Shown piece by piece: positions 23,801 to 35,800 of a stretch of 64,000 bases of DNA. Position 1 is the first letter of the stretch; the number at the start of each line of letters is the position of its first letter. The DNA comes from Blastobasis lacticolella (Eukaryota > Arthropoda > Insecta > Lepidoptera > Blastobasidae): the NCBI GenBank assembly GCA_905147135.1, contig LR990050.1, forward strand, positions 2,244,501 through 2,308,500. Direction: 5' to 3'. The translations under genes and the position numbers were made by a program. The notes under the pieces are model-generated. The model did no database searches, was not told the DNA's origin, and was given only the letters and a program-made list of their open reading frames with translations.

Positions 23801-26800
23801 ATGTGATGCGGTGATGATATGTGATGGTGTGAACAACTATCGTTTTGTCTTGATTGATGAAATGATTGAATTTGAAAGAACACTTTCATCTTCACAAACC
23901 ATATTTTAGCTTCTTTTTTACGCTACGCAGTGACAACCGATCACACAGTACCGGTTAGCGGTAACTGTCGCCCATCATCATTACAGCCCGTAACAGTTCA
24001 CTGCAGGACTTAGGGCCTCTCCCACGAAAGGGGAGGGTATTGCCATAATCTCCACGCTTGGCAGGCGGGTTGGAGATCGCAGTGTTTATATATAACAATG
24101 GAAAATGCTGCTGCCCATTTTCCAGACTACGGAGACTCTTGAAGTTTTGCCTCGAAAGCATTAGTCGCCTTGTACGACACTCATGAGTGTACGGGGTTGG
24201 TGCTATTCTACTCTGCCGAACACCACACGGCCACCGAACACCACACGGCCATAACATCTACGATTCATTCATTCAGGTTGCAGGCAACAAAAATGTAGAA
24301 CCGCAGGTGCGTTGTCACTGTGAGGACTAAGATGAAATGCCTCATGCCTGTAATTATTGCACTGAAATAAGTTCATGAAATGAAAGGTAACTATCACAAA
24401 CTCTTTCCTTTCCCAGGCGAACAGTACGTGATGAAGCAACAAGGCCATTCGCTGGACATGACTTGTCTCGCTTATTCGCCCGACGGCCTCTACATCGTCA
24501 CAGGCGGATATGATGGCAAGGTAAAACAGTTTGATTAATTGATTTTTGTTGTTGTATTGAAGCTAGTACTCCAACTAGCCTAGTAATAGTAGACTAATTG
24601 GCGTTAAATAATGCACAAAGACTAGTTTTGGCTTCGTAATTACAGAGACGACGTTCTACGAAACCGAAATAGCCGACGTGCATTGTCTAGGCGGCTACAT
24701 ACGACATTGCCGCATGGCCGATCTAGGGGGTAGCTTGACAGTTGATTTTAATACTTATTTAGCTTAGAATAAAGTCGCTTTTCGGATATGACGGCGAGCC
24801 GACCTTGGTCGGCCGTCCGACCACGCCGCTCGCAACCGAAAAGCAACTTTATTTTATGCTGTGTAAGGATTAGTATCAACTGTCTAGCTGTGCTCTAGAT
24901 AGGCCCTGCCGCTGTGTCGTAAATAGAGTGCTTTAACCGGCAACATTTGTAGATACTACATATTGTAGTTGTATTGATAGGCAGCACCTATAGTACTATT
25001 TAGTTTAGGGAGATTACGCCATCTACAGTCCAAATATCTTAATCCTTATTGCCTTATTTGTGTCGTCCAATTTTAAACCCTGGTCAGCGCCCCTGACGCA
25101 CAGAGGGAGTCATATGTTTGAAGTATATGTCTTTGTCGTCGTAGTTCTGGAACAGGTGGACCGATTTTGAAGCAGTTATCATGGTCCTTAGGTTCTTTTA
25201 ATTTTTTTTTTATGTTATATGGCAAACAGGCAAGCGGGCCACCTGATGGAAAGTGGTCACCGCCGCCTATGGACATCAGCAACACCAGGGGAGTCACTAA
25301 TGCGTTGCCCGCCTCTGAAGAGACCTCTAATATACCTCTTGAACGATCCCATGTCGTAGTCCAAAGGAAACACTGTGGCGGGGAGCTCATTCCACATCCG
25401 AATCGTACGAGCGAGAAACGTTCTTTCGAACCTTCGCGTCGTGACCAACAGAGGGTCTACGTAGTGAGGATGAGTACCAAGCCCACGGCGGGTGGTGCGA
25501 ATTAAAATCCGTTCAGCAGTTTGTAAAATATTGTTTAATTAGGTTATCATTATATATCAATATAATATATAATATATAAAATTACATACAACATTATTGC
25601 AAGAATATTTATATCGCTGATCGTTTTTCAGGTGAAAGTATGGAACACGACCTCTGGATTTTGCTTCGTCACATTCAGCGACCACACGTCCTCCGTCACC
25701 GACTTGGTGTTCAGCGCGAACAAGAAGTTCTTCGTGTCCGCGTCGCTAGATGGCACTGCGAGGTGTTACGACCTCATCAGGTGAGAAAGAATGGCATTGG
25801 TCTAGTGGCAGCGTGTTTACGAGACCGATAACCAAGGTTAAGTATGGTCAGAGGGTCATGGAGCTGGATGGGTGACCGTTTCGTGGTTCGAAGCTAGTCA
25901 AACTTCAGCACCGCAACGAGAACGCTACTGGTTAGGTGTGCCTCCTAATACCCGTTGGCGAAGTGAGGTTGACCAACGTCTTCCCCTCGGGACTCGGAGA
26001 ATGGGTAAATAGTCTTAGGAGCTAATTGGCACCCCGTAACAGTATATTAATATTATATTTCGTCGCTTCATTCTTCAGATATAAGATAATTTACAACGTA
26101 GTCCCTTTAGCCTACAAGGTAGCTTCGCACGTTTATTTAAAGTAAAATCGATTTGTTTTCAATCGATCATTTTTTGTTTTTTCGATCCAACGTATCGATA
26201 CAGCCAGCCGCCATTTTTACGTCATTCCTTTTTCGTGCGAGGTAGCGAGCACATCGTGCACACGTGGTGCACAACAAATTGTTAAGTTAAAATTTTATTT
26301 CAAAAGTAGAAACGCAGCGCCGAAAACAAGATTCGGTATTTTAAAAGAAAAAGCAAAAAACCTACGATGTTACAAAGTGGCGATATTCTCGGATTCCACT
26401 TCAGATTCCGATAAAAATTCATGTAAGTACCTACAATATTTTCGCCGAATGTAGTTACTTTTATAATTTATGCATTGAGTGTTTTAATACAAAACCTGGG
26501 GGTTGGCCGTGAGTCAACACGACGGTGATTTAGCTTAATGTACAATAAAAAAGTGAGAATAAAATTAAAATTTAATCTGGAGGTTGGTCGAGAATCAACC
26601 GCCGGTAACAAATAACTACGCATATGCACCTCCTGGGGGTTGGTCGTGAATCAACACGAAGGCAATATGCAATAATCTAGTGTCTCAATCTGCTGATGAT
26701 CGAGGTTTTTAGATACTTTAGATTCCGATTAAAACTCAAGTAAGTACCTATTTTACGCGATTTTCGCTTAATGTGATACGTGTAATTTATGCATCGAGTG

Positions 26801-29800
26801 TTTCAATATAAAACCTGGGGGTTGGCCGTGAGTCAACACAATGGTAAAAACCTGGATGTTGGTCGAGAATCAACGCGAAGGTAAAATTATACACCTGGAT
26901 GTTGGTCGAGAACCAACACGACGGTATCGACACAAAGCCTGGAGGTTGGTCGTGAACCATCACGAAGGCAATGTGCATAATCACCTGGATGTTGGTCGAG
27001 AATCAACGCGAAGGTAAAATTATACACTTGGGTGTTGGTCGAGAACCAACACGACGGTATCGACACAGAGCTCGGAGGTTGGTCGTGAACCATCACGAAG
27101 GCAATGTGCAATTATCCCAAGTGTCATAACCTGCTGATGATCAAGGATCATTTAGAGGTTTATGGCACCTACCTACCCGCCACCGTCGATCGAGAATCGG
27201 CAGCGTGCGGAAAACTTTTATTTTGTGGATATACCCACATTCTTCACATATCCGTGGTTTTATCTTCGGAATGGTTTTTAGTTGATCGGGGATCAATACA
27301 AACACCTTATGAACACTCGATGAACGATAAGAATAATACTTTAAACAGTGGGGCATTAAGTACCTACTAGTAAAGTAGGGGGTGAAATCGACCACTCGTT
27401 TGTTCTAAAACGGACATAATATGATTTTGTCTGCGGTTTTAGACATCGACACACCTCCGGATGCAATTACTGAGAGGTATTACTCCCTACTGAGGCGTCA
27501 ACAGACCTGCCCCAGGTCGCCGTCGCCGATGAGTAGCGAAAGAGCCTTTGTCGGTGCCGCCGATGCGTCCGCGCACAGTAAGGCCCACAACCGTTGCGGG
27601 CCCTTGCAGCCAATATCCACAACAAACCCGAGCACGGGAACAAAATAGTTCGGAAGTACTGTGTGCGAATTGGCTCCATCGACATACTCCTTGCTCGGCC
27701 ACGCGAGCCCGGGGAAATGGCCGGCGCGCGGGCATCCGCAGCGAGCGTCGGCCAAGCAGCCTCCCCGCGCCGCGGAAGCCGCCGGCCGCCGCAGCCGCGC
27801 CTACATAGTCACCTAAGTGACTCATGTACGCCACGTTGGTCGCGGACAATTATTTTATAATTAATTGTTGACATTGATTCGTCACGGTTTAGAAGTGCCA
27901 TTCCATAAGTCCGTGGCACAATATCTATGTTGCCCCTGGTATAGACAAGTATTCTGTCTTCTGACCGATACCAAACTTTTTGCTCCTGACGAAAAGAAGG
28001 AGTCCCCTAGTCCATTAAAATGTTAGTAGATTTGGGTGCGATTTTAGAGTGTTCAGCCGAACACCTTGCATTGGGCAGGCGGCAGCCCCACATACCTAAT
28101 CAATTTTTATCTAAAATATTCCCGGCACCTAAACCGAATGGGTAAAAATATTCACCATAAATCTAAAATCACATAATAAATTTATACCGACCACGTATAT
28201 CGGCCCACAAAACCATTTCAAAATAAATTCCAAGAAACACATTTTTAAATATGATAAATTTAAAATTGGTAACCATAAAATCTTTAATTCAATGGCAGAA
28301 TTTACAAATTTTCAGCCTTACCGTATTAGTCTCTCGGTTGCCCCGCGAGGGTTTACTAAAGTGACGACTAAGGTCTTCACCTTCTTAAGGTCTCAAGGCT
28401 CAAAATCCGTGCTATACTTAGACGAAATCATTTGTATTGGCAATGACTTCGAGGAATGTCTAAGCAATGTTAACGAGGCTCAGATTACTTCAATGTCTCG
28501 GATTCATAGTCAACGTTAACAAAAGCAACTTGTAATCTAAAAATATGTGTAAAATTCTAGTGAGTTAATTTTGAGAACTTCACTTAATTTTTTTTAACTG
28601 GTGGAAAGCGACATTATAGCACACTCAGTGTATATATTTTCGTCTCTTCCCCGTTGCACAATATAAGTTCGCTCAACTTATTGCGCTGTCAGTAGCAGCT
28701 TGTTCAGCGCTACAATACAGCTGATTGCACACAAAAACTTTGGAGACAAATTTTTATCTATTGTTAAAATGTATTTAAAAATATAATAGCTACTTAAACT
28801 TTAGCATAAATATCCCCCCGTTCTACGTTCTTTGAGGATCTTAATGGATGGGCGCAAAACATTGGCCCTTTATTGTCCCTCAGGACTTCATTATGTAAAC
28901 GAGAACGTCACTTATGCCTCTCGTACTGACTGGGGAACCGTCTATGGCGACGATTGGGTCAACGGGTGTTGGAAGCTTAGAGCATTAAACCAGTCTGGTT
29001 TAATGCTCTGAGGTTGGAAGCAATGTGAACTCAAGTATCCCATTAACTGGATTCTAAAAATGTTGCATCATACGATAATAATTGTGCTATATTGGTACGA
29101 GTAGATAACACCACAGCTATCAGCTATGTAAATTGTCAAGGAAGTATTGAATACCTTCATGCAAAGAATCTAGCGCGGCATATTTCGTTATGTGATATTA
29201 AGGTTGACGAGGACTCAAGAGAGTTAAGGACATAGAGTGGAAACTCTCTGACTCGGCTTACCGATAGATAGTCCACACTGTTAGACAGACTATGATTGAG
29301 GTATCGGTAGATTACCGATTTTATGTCTCGCGTCAATGCCGACTATAAGCGCTATTTATCCGGCAAACAGGACTCGGAGGCTACCGCAGTAAATGCGATT
29401 AATCTGATGCATTCTCACTTGCCGCACTTCTCTCGATTTGCAATTTTGTTTGCAGAATAATACCGATCCATATGAAGATTCTAACGAATTTGTGATAACA
29501 TTTTGAGTAATTGTTTTAATACGAATGCTTCGTATGACACTTTGAACAATCATCGTTCAGCTCCGTATCCCATTTTGGTTCCACTTAGGATGTTCGAATT
29601 AAACGATCACTAAAAGGAGCTTTCAAATTCAATCCAAGCTTGTCTAGGTATACTGCCACTTGGAATCCACGAGAGTGTATTGGATAACATTTCAAATTCG
29701 GTCCCGTCCGAATAAATGAAACATAATAAAAAGTTAGCCAGAACATTAGAAATATTACTGGCCCTGTGTACCACACACACAGGGTACAAACGCTATCACT

Positions 29801-32800
29801 TTTAAGAATGATAATAATAATACATGAAATAGCATTAAAATCATAATTAGTTACAACATTAGGGTCAGATCGCTAGTATCCAGGGCTCTTTCGTACCTAA
29901 TTTACGCATAACCCCTGCCATCACACTCGAGGAGTATCTGATTAGAATCGAGCAACTCAGTACTGGCACATACTAAGTATCTCTTTATGCCGTGCAAACA
30001 CCATAAATAAGTCACGGCCCAAACCATTAGCCAATGGATTGGCAGGGTGATAACAGAGAGCAGTGTGTCATGGGTCCATGTGCTGTGGCTCGGTGTGCCC
30101 GGCGTCCGGTGTCCGGCGCTGGGCCGGCGGCGCCCCGCGGCGGGGCCCGCCATGCGCTGGCCGCAAGGACCAGCACATCGCGTTTTCGCCAAATATTATA
30201 TAAGGCCGATCGCTGATGTCGGCCGATTTGTTAAACCCGTTTGCTTTCTTAATAATGAATTAGCCACAGTTTCCATTATGTAATATGTTTAATTTACGGT
30301 TGATACCGTATAATTAATACATTGTTTAAAATGTATGAATAATTAATATTTTGTTTAAAATTTGCAAAACTTCCCTCTCCAAACATCTACGTTGTAAATT
30401 ATCTTATATCTGAAGAATGAAGCGACGAAATATAATATATGATCAAACGAACTTCGCGAAGTTCGATCGATATTATATGAGTCGCTTCATTCGAAGATAT
30501 AACACCCGCCCGCCCATATTCCCAGGCGTGGGGAAGTTTCGCATAGCATCTCTAAAAAGAATGACGTAAAAATGGCGGCTGGCTGTATCGATACGTTGGA
30601 TCGAAAAAACAAAAAATGATCGATTGAAAACAAATCGATTTTACTTTAAATAAACGTGCGAAGCTACCTTGTAGGCTAAAGGGACTACGTTGTAAATTAT
30701 CTTATATCTTCGAATGAAGCGACTCATATAATATCGATCGAACTTCGCGAAGTTCGTTTGATCATATATAATTGGGATAATGATTTTCGATATTATCTCT
30801 GTGTCTAATCTCTGTCTAAGTTCAAATAATTACTTATTATATTTGTCTTCACTTTAATTACTTAATTAAAGTGAAGACAAACAGGCAAGCGGGCCACCCG
30901 ATGGTGCGTGGTCACCGCCGCCTATGGACATCAGCAACACCACGGGAGTCACCAATGCGTAGCCCGCCTCTGATGAGACCTCTAATATACCTCTTGAACG
31001 ATAATTTATATTATTAATTGTTGCTTGTGACCAAACTTGAACAAAATTTCTTAGAACTTTTAAACCTTCGGCTTCGGCTTTGGCTTCTTTCAATAATTTA
31101 CCTTCGCTCGGACATTAGAAATTAATGAATGTCGAACAAGCGGGAGAGGTTTGCCACGACCGTAGCAAACAATAATGAGGCCTCTGCCCACCCCTTCACG
31201 AAAAAAGCGTGACGTCATGTATGTATGTTACATGTATGATGATAAATTGTCATGTTTGCTCGCTTGTCATTCATCATCATCATCATCTTAGCGTTATGTC
31301 TTGGTTGCATCCGGATCCGTCTTCCTGCTACTCTTGGCCCCCCTCACTCGGTCTTCGTCATCCTTAGTGGTGAGTTTGCTTTGCTCGCTTGTCGTTGACA
31401 AGCATAAAATAAAATTTGATGCTATCTGTTCGTCTTATCCCCCATCAGGTACCGTAACTTCCGCACCCTGACATCCCCCACCCTGGTGCAGTTCAGCTGC
31501 GTGGCATTGGACGCGGCGGGGGAGCTGGCGGCGGCGGGCGGACAGGATTGCTTTGATGTGTTCCTCTGGTCTGTGAAGTTTGGGAAGCTTCTTGAGGTAG
31601 GTGGTGCATCACAATACACAACAAGTAGGACGACACGACACATACTTCACACACACACACGCACGCACGCACGCACGCACGCACGTACATGTCACGCCAT
31701 TTCTCGCTTATCGTGAGCACACTTGTGCTAACCGTGTTGTTTATATAAAAAAGTTATTCCGAACTAAAGTATTGAGAGAAACGGAACAACCCATAACCAT
31801 GCACTGATCTCTAATAATGCTTACTAATATATTTTTATAGGAAACTAGCTTTCCGCCCACGAAGTCCCCCACGAACCTATTGTATCTATATCTTGCGAGT
31901 GAAGGAGAATAAACAGTAGCCAACCTCAGGTGCTAAACCATCTCCAGTCCGAATTTCATCAAAGTCTGTGCAGAAAGCGTTTATAATATTACATTAATAA
32001 AAGCATTATTCTATTAATTTGTCACAAACTTATCTGCAGCCTCGCTGTTGTTGTCATTGACATTACAATTCAAAATGGCGTCGCTTCCACTTTTGGCCGC
32101 CGGATCAGATAAGGTTGTGGTATTCTAATATGACTTATAATATGTTTTTAGACCACCTAATCTCACCTCGCATATCCCCTTAGGTCCTATCCGGCCACGA
32201 GGCTCCAGTCTCCAGCCTAGCCTTCAGCCCGACCTTAGCGAGCTCTCGGCTAGCCACAGCCAGCTGGGATAAGACCGTCCGAATCTGGGAGTGCTTGGAG
32301 ACCTCGGCGACCAGCGAGACCATACAGCTGACTTCGGACGCCTTGCAAGTGGCGTTCAGGCCTGATGGCGAAGAGGTATGTCAGAATTTGAATAAATTTA
32401 TTTGATGATATTTGTATTTCTGTCAATTTAGCTTGTCTCTGAGCTACCCTATCCTAAATAAATAGCATACGTAAATAATATAATTGTGGCCAAAACTCAG
32501 TAATTTATGAGGCTGTGATTTTTGGATAGGAACTTGAGTCTTTTACATAAGTTTTTTGGTGGGTCTTAGCTGTCCTCCAGGTGCCGTAGTTTGAGGTGGT
32601 TATCATATATGTATGGTAATGTATGTACCGTAACATACTGACACCGGTTAACTCGGCTCGCTACCGCCAGTAGGGACAACACTCGCCAGTAGGGACAAGG
32701 TTGTGGGACCGAACAGTACAATCTGATTTCCTTCAAGGCCATAGTGAATAGGCTGTTTCAAGACAGACATGCTCCACTACCACTGCTTCGCCCAAATACT

Positions 32801-35800
32801 CATTCATATTTAAATTCATCTCTATCTTTGAATGTGTGAGTGAGTAACCATGATCTAATCTGGCCAGGGTCCCCTGGTAGCAGGGTCACGGTGGTCAGAT
32901 GGCAGTTGCTCCACTGTAATTATCTGATCTGTCAAACCCTGGATCATGGTCAATGCGTACCTCGTGCGCAAGAGCACAACCGGGACATTAACGCCAATAT
33001 GATTATTTATTTTTTATCACCATCATCTTATCAGCCTCCCAGAGGTATTGACCTCCCCCAGAGATCTCCACGGCGGCCGCTCCCGTGCCTTCCGCATCCA
33101 GCTGGCACTTGCGATCTTTACCAGGTCGTCGGTCCACCTTGTGGGAGGCCTCCTATAATTTTTTTTATATTCACATGAATCGCTATCCCCACCCAGCTAG
33201 CGGTGTCCACCCTGGACGGGAACATAACGTTCTTCAACGCGAGCTCATGCTCCCAGGAGGGCAGCGTGGAGGGCCGCGCGGACCTCGGCGCGGGCCGCGG
33301 GGACCAGGACTTGATCACCGCTGAGAAGATGCTCAAGACCAAGTGAGTGTGAAGGCTTTTTTTTCTTTCTTTTTCTCCTTTTTGGCACAGTGCGGCTTGC
33401 ACTATTGCCACGAACAAAATTTCGGAAACTTCAGAATCAGAGTATAGGATTTTTGCCATGATGTTAATAGCTTCGTAGCGACTCTATTGCGACTGTCAAT
33501 CTCAACTTGTCGGTTACGTTCGGCAAGTACTTTTCATCTGGCGATCCTAAACATAATTTAGCGATTGCTTAGTCACTTTTCTATTGCTTATGTCAAATCT
33601 CATACATTGTTATTTGTCGGCTACCTTCGAAGCGTTCGCAGTACTATCGCTCTGGCGATCTTAAATGTAATTTAGCGATCGCTTATGTCACTTTTCTATA
33701 GCTTATGTCAAATTTCATACATTGTTATATCTATTCTACTGTCGATCGCGGAGATAGAATTCATCTTGGCTAGACCCGCAGCTCGCAGTCTCCACACAGC
33801 TAGCCTATATACGAATGAGGGCTTTCGCGATTTCAGATGGCGCTAGTGACACGTAAGATCTTTTGTCAAAATACTGTCGTACTATTGAACAGAAACAACG
33901 ACTGTAAAATGACCAATCTATTCACCCAATGACCAGGGTTTATTTTGACAGCAGAGCTGACGTCGCAGCAACGCCATCTCGTAGATTTTGGAGTCGTTAA
34001 AACCCTCTGATCTTAGTAGCGATTTGCCGACCTCTGTATTGTATTTTGGAATCGAAAACACCCTTTTAATTACTAAAAATCATTCCCCAGGGCGTTCACA
34101 ACGATTTGTTACTCGGCGGACGGCACGTGCATCCTCGGCGCGGGGAACTCGAAACACATCTGCCTGTACAGCGTGAAAGAGGGCATTCTGATTAAGAAGT
34201 TCGTCATCACGCAGAACCGATCGTTGGATGCTGTTAATGTAAGTTTGTTTTCACATTTGCAGCCGACACACAGCGTATGTGACGCAAAAAGAAAAACGAG
34301 CAGCGTAAAATAAAACTTGTATACAGAAGTCTTTGGCTGCGTTGGAGATTTTAGCCGTATTATTGTGAACTACTTTTGGCGTGGGGGCCTGGTCGTTCTT
34401 TTCCCTCAAATATGGTTGAATTGGACGATGGCTGGGCCCTGCGTTATACTCGTGAACGGGTGCTGCCTTGGTGGACTGGCTTACTCTTGCTGTAGTTTTA
34501 GGTGGTTTTTCTTAATTATACTAGACATACCTATATAATATAATATAGCGTTCCGGCTCTGTCTGGCATTGTCGAGCACGGTTCGGTCGTGGTTGGCGAG
34601 GGATACGTTTATCTACGGCCATAGGGCGGCGTGTCACTGTGTGTTTCCTTCCTACTTTCCTACCCCCCCCTTCCTTTTTGACGATTGAAAGAGATATTTA
34701 ATGTCCTAATCAATAAAGAAATTTTGTATTTTGAATTTTGAGTAGTTTTGAATAAAAGAAGATGTATGTAAAAGAGTTGTGGATATATGCGAGGCTAGGG
34801 AATTGTGTCAGGACAGAGCAAAGTGGCGTTCCATAGTCTCTGCCTACCCCACCTGTGGGACACAGGCGTGAGCTTTATGTATGTATGTATGTATGTGAGT
34901 AGTTTTGAAATACGGGTCTCATCGACCCTAACGATTTCTCTCTTTCTCTTTGAGCTGAAATCAAAAATATGTTGTTTCTTTGTTGAATTTTTAATTTTCT
35001 TTTTCAATTTTTTTAACTTGTATTGCACGGGCAGCACAAGTATGCTCGCGAAGTATCTCACGCTTCGCGAGAACCTTTGTTTCCTTCTCACAATACTAAA
35101 ATGCAAGAGAACGCAGGTTCTATGTCGCGCTTTCCTCGCTTATCCCTCTCGTGTGCCACTTGTGATGGCCGGCATTTATTTATTTACTTTACCTTATTCA
35201 GAACACCAACAGCAAGTTACAAGTAATACTTACAAACATTTATTAGAGGGCATTAACAGGTGCTCGCAGCACCTGCGATCATGCAGCCATGTTGTATTAT
35301 ATCCACGTAATTTCCATGCTTAATAAATGTTCTTTTTTTCCATCTCTCGCTTCTAGGACTTCATAAACCGTCGCATGATGACCGAGTTCGGCAATATGGC
35401 GCTGGTTGAGGATCGCACGGAGTTGGAAGGCGGGGACGTGCGCGTGAGATTGCCCGGAGTCAAGCAGGGCGATATGGCTGATAGGAATGTTAAGCCGGAG
35501 GTAATTATTATAATAGTATATGGTATTATTTCTTGATGTATGTATGTTATTTACTATGGCACAACTCTGAAATTGCGAAAAAAATAATCTGATTCATACA
35601 AAATCGCAAACGATTACCGCCAAAATGTATGAAGCAGTTTATTTTTTTATTGCAATTTAGTGTCGGCGTCATAGTAAAACTTATTTGTTATCACGAGCAC
35701 ATGCATACGGGTATCACGGGATGCCGATCGGCCCCCGAGACTTATCATCATCCTCTTGGCAGTTAATGTCCCGGTTGTGCTCTCGAGAACGAGGGTCCGG

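Larger units (their letters stand above)
26052..30766 (+). mobile_element. DIRS-order tyrosine-recombinase retrotransposon, copy B
   Basis: Rightward copy of the element at 17205-23534, inverted. Left terminal repeat 26052-26280; leader repeats 26498-27107; gag-like region 27421-27860 (LRRQQTCPRSPSPMSSERAF); RT about 28050-28560 with VAPRGFTKVTTKVFTFLRSQ and the catalytic box changed to YLDE at 28415-28426; RNase H about 29085-29236 (RVDNTTAISYVN, AKNLARHISLCDIKVDEDSR); recombinase remnant 29545-29830 (LKGAFKFNPSLSRYTATWNP, then HRVQTLSLL with the first catalytic Arg). Internal complementary region 30388-30502 and right terminal repeat to 30766. Stops and frameshifts throughout. PWP2 intron 9, sense orientation. 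Lacks the LINE that interrupts copy A. Confidence 0.87.

Noticed and set aside
24790..24840. GC-rich centre CGGCGAGCCGACC...GGTCGGCCGTCC as a terminator or regulatory hairpin
   Set aside because: It is the middle of TIR element P, whose arms explain the symmetry.
25805..25886. Possible 5S rRNA gene
   Set aside because: Diverged from 5S, incomplete 5' part and fused to a SINE body that recurs.
26498..27107. CRISPR-like array of spaced repeats
   Set aside because: Eukaryotic context, imperfect units, related spacers and a matching array in the other DIRS copy show it is part of the retroelement leader.
27487..27860. Several overlapping GC-rich frames of 85-120 codons
   Set aside because: They are alternate frames of the DIRS gag-like region; a mirrored set occurs at 21439-21806.
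17205..30766. Segmental inverted duplication of the PWP2 region
   Set aside because: Flanks of the two copies differ and each copy ends at DIRS termini; copy A sits inside a TIR element absent at copy B. Independent insertions explain it better.
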